In this document: in pieces, positions 1 through 8,042 of the stretch
Layout: each line of letters opens with the position of its first letter
Position numbering within the stretch: position 1 is the first letter of the stretch
From: DASRFA01 sp035651755
GTDB taxonomy: Bacteria > Desulfobacterota > Binatia > UBA12015
Direction: 5' to 3'
Assembly (NCBI GenBank): GCA_035651755.1
Contig: DASRFA010000040.1
Span: forward strand, 124,001 to 188,000
DNA: 64,000 nucleotides
Program-made: the position numbers and the translations under genes
Notes under the pieces: generated by a model
Databases searched by the model: none
What the model saw: the letters and a program-made list of their open reading frames with translations, nothing else
Told to the model about the DNA's origin: nothing

Positions 1-968
1 GCCGCGAGCGCGCCGCCGATCGCGATCAGGACGAGCGCCGCCGGCACCACCGCAGTCGGCATCTGGTGGTCGAGGAGGCCTCCCGGAAGGCGCGTCGGGG
101 GCTGTGCCAGGCCGCGCCACACCGTCTGCTCCGCGAGGTCCGGGTTCGCGCGCTGAACCACGCGATAGGCGAGCAGCTCGGGCGCGAGCGCCGCCGCGCC
201 GAGGCCGACCACCAGCGCGACCTGCAGGCCGGCGCGGCGCGTGCGCGGACGCGCGATCCGCACCGCGGCGAGCGCCGCGAGCGGCCCGAGCACCGAGGGC
301 GCGACGTAGCCGAAGTGGACCAGCGCCTGCCCGATGACGACCGGGATCGCGAGCAGCGTGCGCCGCCAGCTCGCGGTCGGGCGCGCCAGCAGGAGGAAGA
401 GGACGGGAAAGCCGAAGAGGAGCGCGTAGATCGGCGCGGTCGGCGGAAACTCCCAGAGGAGCCAGCGGTCGGTCAGCAGCACCGTGCCCGCGACCGCGCC
501 GGCCGCGTGCGAGCCGGTCCAGTGCCGCACGACGAGGTGGAGCGCCGTCGCGGTGAGCGCCGCGCCCGCGAGGAAGAGGACGTTCAGCGCGAGCGTCGGG
601 TTGCCGGTCGCCCAGTACGTCGGCGCGAACCAGGGGAGCGCCGCCGCGCAGGTCGGGCCGTAGAAGAGCGCGTTCGCCGTCGGCGCGTAGATGGTCGCCT
701 GCGCGAGAGCGAGCGGCGCGGTCGCGAGGCGATGGCTCTCGTACGCGAGCAGCCAGACGGTGAAGAGCGTGTCGAAGCGGCACGCGGGCGTCGAGTCGGG
801 GAGGTGCGTCGCGATGCGCGCCGCGAGCGGCCAGGTGAGCCACGCGCACGCCGCGCCGTACGCCGCCAGGCACGCGAGACCGGCGGCCATCCACGCCGCC
901 GGCGAGCGGCGCGGCGCGCTCGCGGATCCAGCGCCGCGACCGCCGGTCTCGATCTCGTCCGCGATCAT
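1..968 (-). CDS. Polytopic membrane protein, GT-C/YfhO-like (3' part missing)
   Basis: Reading the minus strand from an ATG at 968 gives an open frame that runs off the left edge with no stop, so the C-terminus is outside the window. The protein begins with about 25 polar residues and then alternates hydrophobic segments with short loops (for example around residues 27-45 and 130-150), as in bacterial multi-pass GT-C-type glycosyltransferases and YfhO-like proteins. Its ATG overlaps the TGA of the upstream YfhO gene (ATGA), so the two are probably translationally coupled and act together in cell-surface glycan or polymer work. I recognise no catalytic motif in the visible part. Membrane location is secure; function is inferred from the neighbour. 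Confidence 0.6.
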   Translation of the reverse strand, partial: MIADEIETGGRGAGSASAPRRSPAAWMAAGLACLAAYGAACAWLTWPLAARIATHLPDSTPACRFDTLFTVWLLAYESHRLATAPLALAQATIYAPTANALFYGPTCAAALPWFAPTYWATGNPTLALNVLFLAGAALTATALHLVVRHWTGSHAAGAVAGTVLLTDRWLLWEFPPTAPIYALLFGFPVLFLLLARPTASWRRTLLAIPVVIGQALVHFGYVAPSVLGPLAALAAVRIARPRTRRAGLQVALVVGLGAAALAPELLAYRVVQRANPDLAEQTVWRGLAQPPTRLPGGLLDHQMPTAVVPAALVLIAIGGALA

Positions 969-3034
969 CGCGGAGGGGACCTTCGCCCGCCGCGCCACAC
1001 GAGCAGCGCGACCGCCGCTCCCGCGAGCGCGAACGCGGCGAAGCCGGGCACGAGCCAGCCCGGGCGATAGTGGAAGTCGATGCGATGGCGCCCGGGCGGG
1101 ACGCGGACGGCGCGGAAGACGTGGTCCGCCGGCATCACGTCCACGCGCTCGCCGTCGACGAAGGCTTGCCACCCGGGTGCAAAGGCGTCCGCCAGGACGA
1201 CGAGGCCCGGGCTCGCGAGATCCGCGTCGAGCGCGACGCGCTCGGGCTCGTCGACCGCGATCGCGACCCGCTCCGCTGCGCCGGGCGGCGGCGGCGACAG
1301 GCCCGCGACGTCGGCGGGCGCCTCGAGGACGGCGGTGTCGCGCGCGTCGCCGGGCGCGCTCAGGATTCGCCGCAGGCTCGCGAGGTCGTCGCCGACGACG
1401 ACCGCGCGGTGCACGATGCGCGCGCGCGGCAACGGCTCGCGATGGACCAGCACGTCGCCGCCGGGAAGCCGCGCGTCGCCGTCGACCGGCCGGAAGCCCG
1501 CCGCCTCGAGCGCGGCCACGCCCTCGGGTCGCACGGCGACGAGCCCGATGCCCGCGAGGGCCGCGAGCGCGGGACGGCGCGCGATCCCGTCCCATCGCCC
1601 CCATCCGGGGCTCTCGTGCAGCTCGATGTCTTTGAGCAGGTGCACCGCACGCCGCGGCGGGAGCGCGGGCTCGTAGCCGGTCGGCGATCGCAGCTCGTGG
1701 CGGAGGAGGCCGCCGCCGTCCGTCTGCTCCGCATCGACGATGCGCGGTTCGGGATCGAAGCGCGCCGCCGCGCGCCGGACGAGATCGGCGCGCACGGCGA
1801 GCGCGGGGTAGTCGGGCGCTCTCACGCGCAGCAGCGTCGGCACGCGGGCGACGACCGAGAGGCCGTGTGCGGCGACGCCGAGCGCGAGCGCCGAGGCCGC
1901 GATGCGGAGCCAGCGTCTCTCGAGCGCGAGCGCCTCGGAAACGCCGGCGGCGACCAAGAGCCCCAGGAACGTCCCGCCCATGAAGCCCCACGCCGCCGGC
2001 GCGCGCGAGTCCGCGAACCCGGGCAGCTCGTAGAGGAGCGCAAAGGGCGGGTTCAGCGGGAACGCGCACCAGAGGAGCGCGACCGCCCAGTAGAGGCGCG
2101 CGCGATCGAGGCGGAGCGCGGCCAGCGCGGCGAGCGGAAGGGCGGCGGCGAACGCGGACTTGAGAGGTCCGCGCTCGAGGTCGGCGAGGCTCCGCACGCG
2201 CATCACGTTTTCGCGGGTCGCGGCGTAGTTGTGGAGGTGCTCCGGGCGGATGCTCTCTGCGACCGTGTCGCGGATGGCGAGAATCTGCGGCGCCGCGAGC
2301 GCGGCGCCGAGGGCGAGGCCGAGGGCGACGATCGCGATCCGCCGCGGCACTCGCCCTCCTGGATGAAGGAGCGCCGCGAGGGCGAGGAGCACGGCGAAGT
2401 CGAGCACGAACTCCGGATAGCCGGACAGCCACTGCGCGGCGGCCGCAAGCGCGAGGAGACCGGTCCAGCGCGGCCACGGTCCCTCGATCGCGCGCTCGAG
2501 GCAGAGCAGCATGACCGGCACCCAGGCGAGCACGCAGACGAACGACGGGTGGTCGAAGCCGTTGTAGCCGATCCCGTAGAAGAGCCCGGCGACGCCGAGG
2601 ATCGGCGCGAGCGGTGCCGCGATCGCGGAGACGCCGTGATCGAGCGCGTAGCGGGTGGTCGCGACGGCGTAGATCACGAGGTGGAGCGCGTACAGCGCCT
2701 GCAGCGCCCAGCGCGGCGGGAAGAGCGCGAAGAGCACGGCGATCGGGGGGTAGAGCATCGCGCCCTGCCCGGACCCGAGGAGCGGCACGCCGAAGAACTC
2801 GTACGGGTTCCAGAGCGGGAGGCGCAGCTCGCGCAGTGCCCGGCCCGCGGCCTCGTAGCGCGTGACGAACATCGCGTGCGTGTCGCGGCCGCCGACGTGG
2901 TTCCAGAGGCCGCCGCGGGCGAGGAAGATCGCCGCGATGACGCCGCCGGAGGCGAGCCCGACGAAGCGGCCGGGGCGCGGCGTGAAACCTCGCTGCGCGG
3001 GCGACGGGAGCGACGCTCCTGAGGTCGCCGTCAT
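965..3034 (-). CDS. YfhO family membrane protein
   Basis: This is a large multi-pass inner-membrane protein of about 689 residues. About a dozen hydrophobic helices are followed by an extracytoplasmic beta-rich tail and one last helix near the C-terminus. The tail has the YfhO-type pattern of a Val/Leu-rich strand, an APGW turn, a DGE loop and a late strand containing PPGRH before the final transmembrane helix. YfhO proteins are GT-C-like and linked to glycosylation of teichoic acids or surface polymers; the exact substrate is unknown here. I chose the ATG at 3034 because the longer frame adds an Arg-rich, non-family leader that runs into the divergent gene. The gene is divergent from the sulfatase-fold hydrolase, with 68 bp between them, and overlaps the next membrane-protein gene by ATGA. 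Confidence 0.75.
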   Translation of the reverse strand: MTATSGASLPSPAQRGFTPRPGRFVGLASGGVIAAIFLARGGLWNHVGGRDTHAMFVTRYEAAGRALRELRLPLWNPYEFFGVPLLGSGQGAMLYPPIAVLFALFPPRWALQALYALHLVIYAVATTRYALDHGVSAIAAPLAPILGVAGLFYGIGYNGFDHPSFVCVLAWVPVMLLCLERAIEGPWPRWTGLLALAAAAQWLSGYPEFVLDFAVLLALAALLHPGGRVPRRIAIVALGLALGAALAAPQILAIRDTVAESIRPEHLHNYAATRENVMRVRSLADLERGPLKSAFAAALPLAALAALRLDRARLYWAVALLWCAFPLNPPFALLYELPGFADSRAPAAWGFMGGTFLGLLVAAGVSEALALERRWLRIAASALALGVAAHGLSVVARVPTLLRVRAPDYPALAVRADLVRRAAARFDPEPRIVDAEQTDGGGLLRHELRSPTGYEPALPPRRAVHLLKDIELHESPGWGRWDGIARRPALAALAGIGLVAVRPEGVAALEAAGFRPVDGDARLPGGDVLVHREPLPRARIVHRAVVVGDDLASLRRILSAPGDARDTAVLEAPADVAGLSPPPPGAAERVAIAVDEPERVALDADLASPGLVVLADAFAPGWQAFVDGERVDVMPADHVFRAVRVPPGRHRIDFHYRPGWLVPGFAAFALAGAAVALLVWRGGRRSPPR

Positions 3035-3102
3035 GGCGAACCGAGCCTGCCCGCGCGGAACCCGGTTGACATCGCGGGCGCCCGCGGCGATCCATCGTCG
3101 AG

Positions 3103-4551
3103 GTGCGCGATCGTCGCCCTCCGCTCGCGGCCGCGTGCCGCGCCGCCCTTCTCGTCCTGCTGCTCGTCGTCGTCGCACGCGCGCTCGCGCGCGACGAGGT
3201 CGCCGCTCCGCGCCGGCCGTCGTTCGTCCTGGTCGTGCTCGACACCGTGCGCTGGGACGCGATGTCGGCGAACGGCGCCGTCGAAGGCACGACGCCCGCC
3301 CTCGACGCGTTCGCGGCCAGTGGCATCCGGTTCACGCATGCCTACGCGCAGGCGCACTGGACGCTCCCCTCGCACGCGACGCTCTTCACCGGCCTGCTCC
3401 CGAGCCAGCACGGCGTCGACTGGCGCGCGATGAAGGCGCGCGACGACCTCGTCCTGCTCGCAGAGGTGCTGCGCGAGGCCGGATACGAGACGTTCGGGCT
3501 CTCCGAGAACCCCTGGGTCACGGGCCGCATGGGGATGACGCAGGGCTTCGATCGCTACGCCGAGCCGCGACAGCGGACGAGCGACGCCGAGAACGCGATC
3601 GCGGCGTGGCTGCGCGAGCGATCGCCTGACCGCCCGTTCTTCCTGTTCCTGAACCTGATGGACGCGCACCCGCCGTTCGACGTGAGCGTCGGGCACCGCT
3701 TCCTCCCGCCCGACGCGACGGCCGGGGAGGTCCGGACGGTCGTCCGATCGACGGCGCGCTTCCACTTCTGCGAGACGCCGCCCTCCGAGCGCGAGCGCGC
3801 GATCCTGCGGGCGCAGTACCTCCTCGGCGTGACGCGCGCCGACGCGCGCCTGGCGCGCGTCCTCGATCTCCTGCGCGCCGCGCGCGGCACGGCGTCCGAG
3901 ATCGCGATCGTCACCTCCGATCACGGCGAGATGCTGGGCGAGCACGGCCTCTTCGACCACCAGCTCGGCCTCTGGGACGAGCTGCTGCACGTGCCGCTCG
4001 TCGTGAGCGGCGTGCCGGGCGCGCCGCCGGCCGTGGTCGCCACGCCGGTCGCGCTCGCGGACGTCTTCCCGAGCGTGCTCGCATGGGCCGGCCTTGCCGT
4101 GCCGCCCGGCCTGGCGGGCCGGCCGCTTCCGCTGCGCGACGACCCGGCGGCGGCCGCGCGTCCGATCGTGGCCGAGCATACCGACGCCGAGGGAACGATG
4201 GGCGGACCTGCGATGCAAGCGACGCGCGCGGCGTGCCCGCGCTCGAGCGGGCTCTTCGGCGACGCGCGCGCTCTCTTCCTGTGGCCCGAGAAGCTGCAGT
4301 CGTTCGCCGACGTGCCCGGTCGCCTCTACGCGCTCGACGTCGACCCGGGCGAGCAGAACGACCTCGCGCCCGTGCGGTCCGAGCGCGTCGGCGAGCTCAC
4401 GGCGCTTCTCCCCGCGCCCGCGAAGACGGGCGGCAGCGCGCCGGGCTCGGGCGACGCCGCGCTCCCCGAAGAGGTCGCCGAACGGCTGCGCGCGCTCGGC
4501 TACCTCGGCGGCGACGGCGCGGGCGCGCCGGCCGCCGCACCGGCGCGCTGA
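3103..4551 (+). CDS. Sulfatase-fold (alkaline phosphatase superfamily) hydrolase
   Basis: A 482-residue protein with an N-terminal membrane anchor or signal (hydrophobic residues about 10-25), followed by a sulfatase/alkaline-phosphatase domain. Metal-binding hallmarks are visible: LDTVRWD near the start of the domain and TSDHGEMLGEHG near residue 270. The nucleophile region reads WTLPSHATLFTG. Where classical sulfatases have Cys/Ser-x-Pro-x-Arg for formylglycine, this has Thr-Leu-Pro-Ser-His, so a Thr nucleophile as in LtaS or phosphoethanolamine transferases is possible. Translation starts at a GTG (3103). A good -35 hexamer TTGACA lies at 3066-3071, though the -10 is poor. It is likely periplasmic and may act on envelope sugars or lipids made by the divergent membrane proteins; the substrate cannot be read from sequence. 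Confidence 0.75.
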   Translation: MRDRRPPLAAACRAALLVLLLVVVARALARDEVAAPRRPSFVLVVLDTVRWDAMSANGAVEGTTPALDAFAASGIRFTHAYAQAHWTLPSHATLFTGLLPSQHGVDWRAMKARDDLVLLAEVLREAGYETFGLSENPWVTGRMGMTQGFDRYAEPRQRTSDAENAIAAWLRERSPDRPFFLFLNLMDAHPPFDVSVGHRFLPPDATAGEVRTVVRSTARFHFCETPPSERERAILRAQYLLGVTRADARLARVLDLLRAARGTASEIAIVTSDHGEMLGEHGLFDHQLGLWDELLHVPLVVSGVPGAPPAVVATPVALADVFPSVLAWAGLAVPPGLAGRPLPLRDDPAAAARPIVAEHTDAEGTMGGPAMQATRAACPRSSGLFGDARALFLWPEKLQSFADVPGRLYALDVDPGEQNDLAPVRSERVGELTALLPAPAKTGGSAPGSGDAALPEEVAERLRALGYLGGDGAGAPAAAPAR

Positions 4552-4571
4552 GCGGCGATCGGCGCCGGGCT

Positions 4572-4814
4572 TCAGCGCGAGTCGACGAAGGCCAGGATGT
4601 CGCGGATCGTCTCGAGGGAGCCGGCGCGCATGTCGGCGTCGTCGATGCGGACGCCGAAGCGCTCCTCGACGAAGGCGGCGAGCATGACCAGCCCCATCGA
4701 GTCGACCAGACCCTCGCTGATGAGCGGCGTGTCGGGCGCGAGCGGCCGCGACGGATCGACCAGCAGGTTCGAGCGGATGTAGCGCTCGAGGACGGCGGCG
4801 CGGTCTTCGCTCAT
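4572..4814 (-). CDS. Acyl carrier protein (DltC/ACP-like)
   Basis: An 80-residue acidic four-helix carrier protein. The phosphopantetheine attachment site is the Ser of EGLVDSM (Ser39), where helix 2 starts; helix 2 continues with a hydrophobic face and an ERFGV turn, as in ACP and DltC. The longer frame that continues upstream of the ATG at 4814 is antisense to the next gene and is not used. The gene is divergent from a LnmK-like acyltransferase/decarboxylase, separated by 117 bp, so this ACP is the natural recipient of the acyl group made by that enzyme. No AMP-forming ligase (DltA type) is present nearby to load it. It is probably not the fatty-acid ACP, because no fab genes are adjacent. 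Confidence 0.85.
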   Translation of the reverse strand: MSEDRAAVLERYIRSNLLVDPSRPLAPDTPLISEGLVDSMGLVMLAAFVEERFGVRIDDADMRAGSLETIRDILAFVDSR

Positions 4815-4890
4815 CGGCGCGCGGGTACCAGAGGGCCCCGGTGGTGTCGAGGCGAGGGCGGCGCAGACGGGCACGCGAGCGCGCCGCCGG

Positions 4891-4919
4891 TTGCTTCCGG
4901 CGACCGGCGCCACTAGCGT
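4891..4919 (+). promoter_or_regulatory. Candidate sigma-70-type promoter for the LnmK-like gene
   Basis: TTGCTT at 4891-4896 and TAGCGT at 4914-4919 are separated by 17 bases and lie just ahead of the ATG at 4932. No clear Shine-Dalgarno sequence precedes that ATG, so the leader would be very short. The match is by eye only. Confidence 0.35.
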
Positions 4920-4931
4920 CGCAGTCGTCGC

Positions 4932-5858
4932 ATGCTGCGCCTGCGCTCCTCGCTGCTCCTCGGGATGCCGCACACCCGCATGCACGCGCTGAGCGAGGTC
5001 GCGCTGCTGGCCCACGTCGGCGACCTCCGCTGGTACCACCTCGCGCGCGTCGCGGGTATGGCGGCGGCTCGCCAGCGCGACGCGGAAGGCCGGCCCGTCT
5101 ACGCGAGCTTCTACTTCATCGAGATCGCCGACTTCCCCGAGCAGGGCCTCGCGGCATTCGGGCCCGACGACGTCGTCGAGTTCGTGAGCCTCCTCGGCCG
5201 CTTCGGGCGCAGCATGATGGACGGCGACGTCCTCATCTATCCGTTCGGCTCGCTTCCCGATCCGCTGCCCGACGCGCTGCCGCCGGCGCCGCGCGTGCGG
5301 CTCTCGAACGTGCTGGTCGCGCTCGGGAGCGGAGCCGACGACCTCAAGATCGCGTGGCCCGAGAACGCCGACGTCGAGCGCGTGCCGCAGCTCGCCGAGG
5401 AGCCCGACTCGTACCGCATCATCAAGCGGGCGCGTCAGGAGGGCCGCTTCTTCGCGACGCCGCCCGAGGCGCGAGCGCTGTGGGACGGCGCGCGGCGCGC
5501 TCGCTACGAGATCAACCCGGATCGCGACGTGAACGGCGTGGGACTGCTCTACTTCGCGAACTTCGTCGCGTTCATGGACTTCGGCGAGCGCGCCCTGCTC
5601 GCGGAGGGCGGGCTCCTGTCGCCCGAGGAGCTCGACCGGCGCGTCACCGTGCGCCGCCGCATCGGCTACTACGGCAACGCGCGCCCGAGCGATCGCCTCG
5701 AGGTCGAGCTGGAGGCGTTCGAGCTGCCGGGTCGCCGCCTGCTGCTGCATCACCGCGTGGCGCGCGCGAGCGACGGCCGTCTGATCGCCGTCAGCAGCGT
5801 CGAGAAGCACCTCGCCGGCGGCACGCGCGACCGCCCGCAGCTCGGGCTCTGGCGATGA
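4932..5858 (+). CDS. LnmK-like acyltransferase/decarboxylase, double hot-dog fold
   Basis: A 308-residue protein resembling the LnmK / Pnap_2097 biosynthesis-cluster family. The N-terminal signature LLLGMPHTRMHALSE, then a GDLRW motif (residues 30-34) and a VYASFYF strand (residues 56-62), fit the first hot-dog domain. The second domain contains GVGLLYFANFVAFMDFGER, a typical hot-dog helix region. Leinamycin LnmK converts methylmalonyl-CoA to propionyl-ACP, acting as both acyltransferase and decarboxylase; a Tyr in the residue 57-61 region could serve as acyl carrier here, but that alignment is from memory. The gene is divergent from an ACP gene and overlaps a microprotein gene by ATGA. The inferred role is to load that ACP from a (methyl)malonyl-type CoA ester. 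The family match is moderately strong and the exact substrate is unknown. Confidence 0.7.
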   Translation: MLRLRSSLLLGMPHTRMHALSEVALLAHVGDLRWYHLARVAGMAAARQRDAEGRPVYASFYFIEIADFPEQGLAAFGPDDVVEFVSLLGRFGRSMMDGDVLIYPFGSLPDPLPDALPPAPRVRLSNVLVALGSGADDLKIAWPENADVERVPQLAEEPDSYRIIKRARQEGRFFATPPEARALWDGARRARYEINPDRDVNGVGLLYFANFVAFMDFGERALLAEGGLLSPEELDRRVTVRRRIGYYGNARPSDRLEVELEAFELPGRRLLLHHRVARASDGRLIAVSSVEKHLAGGTRDRPQLGLWR

Positions 5859-5962
5859 CGGCGCTCAAGGCGGTCGCGCTCGGGCTCGCGTACGCGGGGC
5901 TGGTCGCGGCGATCCTGCTGCTCGCGCACTCCGGCCGGGGATTCATCTACCAGGGCTTCTGA
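5855..5962 (+). CDS. DltX-like 35-residue membrane microprotein ending FIYQGF
   Basis: A 35-codon ORF whose ATG overlaps the stop of the LnmK-like gene (ATGA). It encodes one hydrophobic helix (about residues 6-24, with Lys5 on the inner side), a short polar HSGRG linker and the C-terminal hexapeptide FIYQGF. In Gram-positive teichoic-acid D-alanylation, the microprotein DltX has this layout: one helix and a C-terminal FIYxxF-type motif whose Tyr has been reported as the acyl relay for the MBOAT DltB. The MBOAT at 6789-8000 lacks such a C-terminal motif, and the MBOAT at 55960-57441 has one built in (FIYFEF). I infer that this peptide is the acyl-transfer subunit of the first MBOAT. Automatic gene callers would probably miss it. 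Confidence 0.65.
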   Translation: MTALKAVALGLAYAGLVAAILLLAHSGRGFIYQGF

Positions 5963-5979
5963 GGAGCTTCGCCCCGTGG

Positions 5980-6597
5980 TCACGCGACCGGGACGAACAC
6001 GATGAACGTCTGCTCCGGCACGAACGAGTGCTCCGCGGCGACGCGGTAGCCGGCCTGCGCCATGTCGGCGCGGAGCTTCTCGGCCGACGTGTTGTGGCCG
6101 AAGAGCCATGCGAACCAGCCGCTGTCGTTCAGATCCAGGATCGCGACCCGCCCGCCGTCGCGCAGGCAGCGCCGGGCGTTCCGGAAGTACGCGACCGGGT
6201 CCTCGATGTGGTGATAGGTGTTGCTCATGAAGAGCAGGTCGATGCTCTGCGGCGGCAGGCCGGGAGCATCGGTCGGCGCGGCGACGACCTCGACGTTCCG
6301 GAACCCGTCGTCGCGCGCGCGCGTGCGCAGGTAGTCGATCATGTCCGGGTCGACGTCGACGGCGTAGACGACGCCGGTCGATCCCACCGCCTTCGCCAGC
6401 CGGAAGGTGAAGTACCCGCCGCCGGCACCGACGTCGGCGACACGCTCGCCGTCGTGGACGCCGATCGCCTCGAGGACGCGGTCGGGCTGCTGCCAGCGGT
6501 CGCGTCCCCAGCCTTCGTACGCGAAGCGCTTCCAGGAAGCGCAGCCGAGCGTGGTGGAGAGGACGCCCGCGAGGAGGGTCGCGGTGACGGGGTGCAT
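5980..6597 (-). CDS. Class I SAM methyltransferase-like lipoprotein
   Basis: A 205-residue protein with a full Rossmann methyltransferase core: ADVGAGGGYFTF (motif I), AVDVDPD (motif post-I) and a later LLFMSNTYHHIED segment, as in UbiE/Methyltransf_11 enzymes. Oddly, it begins with a short signal ending in a lipobox-like TTLGC (Cys19) instead of starting directly at the methyltransferase fold. The lipobox predicts export, where SAM is not known to be available. Start ATG 6597 is supported by AAGGAGA just upstream on the minus strand. The gene is convergent with the microprotein (stops 18 bp apart) and upstream of it is the MBOAT gene. It may modify or bind envelope substrates; a cytosolic enzyme with a decoy N-terminus is the alternative. 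Confidence 0.7.
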   Translation of the reverse strand: MHPVTATLLAGVLSTTLGCASWKRFAYEGWGRDRWQQPDRVLEAIGVHDGERVADVGAGGGYFTFRLAKAVGSTGVVYAVDVDPDMIDYLRTRARDDGFRNVEVVAAPTDAPGLPPQSIDLLFMSNTYHHIEDPVAYFRNARRCLRDGGRVAILDLNDSGWFAWLFGHNTSAEKLRADMAQAGYRVAAEHSFVPEQTFIVFVPVA

Positions 6598-6788
6598 CTC
6601 TGGGATCTCCTTTCGTCTCGTGGCGGCTCGGTGGGCTCGATCGGCGAGCGATTCGGCGCCGGAGCAAGCCGCATTCCACGCACGCGACGCCGTGATGGCT
6701 GGCTTTCACCTCTTCGTCTGCGCAGCCCGTCGACTGCTCCGACGGCAAGCGGCGCAGGGCTCGGGCTGCGCGCCGTGGCGGAGCGAGA

Positions 6789-8000
6789 TCAGCGCGGAAG
6801 AAGCCCGTCGGCGAAGAACATGCGCGCGAGGTAGCGGAGCGCGATGCCGAGCGGGCAGCCGAAGAGCACGAGGCCGAGCGCGAAGGAGTGGAACGTCGCC
6901 GCGATCGACGCGGCGTCGCGAAGCCGCACGACCCCGCGGCCGCCGGCCGGGGGGGCCGCCGCCGTCACCGGCGCGGCAGGTGCGACGCGGCCCGCGCGGC
7001 GCCCGCGCCACACGCCGAGGCCGGTGAGCAGCACCGCGTGGTAGAGCCCCCACGCGGCGAAGTTCCACGCGACGCCGTGCCAGAGCCCGCACAGGACCAT
7101 CGTCGCCGTCTGCGCCGCCGCCTGGCTCGCGAGCGGTCGCCGGGTCGCGCGCAGCGCGCGGCGGGCGACGGGCACGAAGACGAAGTCGCGCAGCCAGCTC
7201 GTGAGGCTCATGTGCCAGCGCTGCCAGAGCATCGTCAGGTTCGGCTGCAGGTACGGCGAGTCGAAGTTCTCGCGCACGCGGATGCCGGCGAGCCGGCTCG
7301 TGCCGATCGCGATGTCGGAGTAGCCCGCGAAGTCGAGGTAGACGGCGAGCGCGAACGCGTACATCGCGAGCCAGAGCGTCCCGCGGTCCGCGAGCCACGG
7401 CTCGCGGAAGACCGGCTCCGCGTACGCGAGGAGCGGGTCCCCGACGAGCAGCTTCTTCGCGAGGCCGAGGAGGATCCGCTCGACGCCGAGGACGCGCTCG
7501 CCCCACGGCATGGCGCCGTCCGCGAGCTTCCTCGGGAATTCCGCCGTCCGCTCGATGGGACCTGCCGAGTAGGTCGGCAGAAAGAAGATCGTCGCGAGGA
7601 ACGGGACCGGGCCGATCGCGGGCGTCCGGCCGGCGGCCGCGTCGACGAGGTGCTGGATGAACTTCAAGCTGAAGTAGGAAACGCCGACGAGCGCGCTCGT
7701 CGGCACGAGCGACGCGCGCGCGGGATGGCCCGAGCGCAGCCAGACCAGCGCGGCGACGATCGCCGCGACCGAGGCGAGGAGAGCCGCCGAGCGCACGCGC
7801 TCGGGAAGGCGCGGAAGCGCGACGCCCGCGCCCCACACCGCGAGCGCGATCGCCACGAGCGCCGCGATCGGCACGTCCCACACCGCCGCGACGCCGGCGA
7901 GCGAAAGCAGGAGGATCGCCGGCGTGCGCACGCGCTCCGGTAGGAAGGCGGCGGCGAGCGCGAGCAGGACGGCCGCGCACGCGAACGTCCAGGAGATCAC
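6789..8000 (-). CDS. MBOAT family O-acyltransferase without C-terminal FxYxxF motif
   Basis: A 403-residue multi-pass membrane-bound O-acyltransferase of the DltB/AlgI type. Family signatures are WQRWHMSLTSWLRDF (residues 259-273) and GLWHGVAWNF (305-314), with His308 as the expected catalytic histidine, and LDFAGYSDIAIG (222-233). MBOATs move an acyl group from a cytoplasmic thioester carrier, such as an ACP, across the membrane to an extracellular hydroxyl. Unlike the second MBOAT in this window, this protein ends in FADGLLPR, with no aromatic hexapeptide. The nearby 35-residue peptide ending FIYQGF could supply it. A Pro/Ala-rich loop (residues 338-356) precedes the last helices. GTG start at 8000. 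Its promoter region borders the 171-bp palindrome. Confidence 0.85.
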   Translation of the reverse strand: MISWTFACAAVLLALAAAFLPERVRTPAILLLSLAGVAAVWDVPIAALVAIALAVWGAGVALPRLPERVRSAALLASVAAIVAALVWLRSGHPARASLVPTSALVGVSYFSLKFIQHLVDAAAGRTPAIGPVPFLATIFFLPTYSAGPIERTAEFPRKLADGAMPWGERVLGVERILLGLAKKLLVGDPLLAYAEPVFREPWLADRGTLWLAMYAFALAVYLDFAGYSDIAIGTSRLAGIRVRENFDSPYLQPNLTMLWQRWHMSLTSWLRDFVFVPVARRALRATRRPLASQAAAQTATMVLCGLWHGVAWNFAAWGLYHAVLLTGLGVWRGRRAGRVAPAAPVTAAAPPAGGRGVVRLRDAASIAATFHSFALGLVLFGCPLGIALRYLARMFFADGLLPR

Positions 8001-8042
8001 GCCGCGCTCGGAGGCTGCACAACGCCGCCTCTCGGGCCTCTA

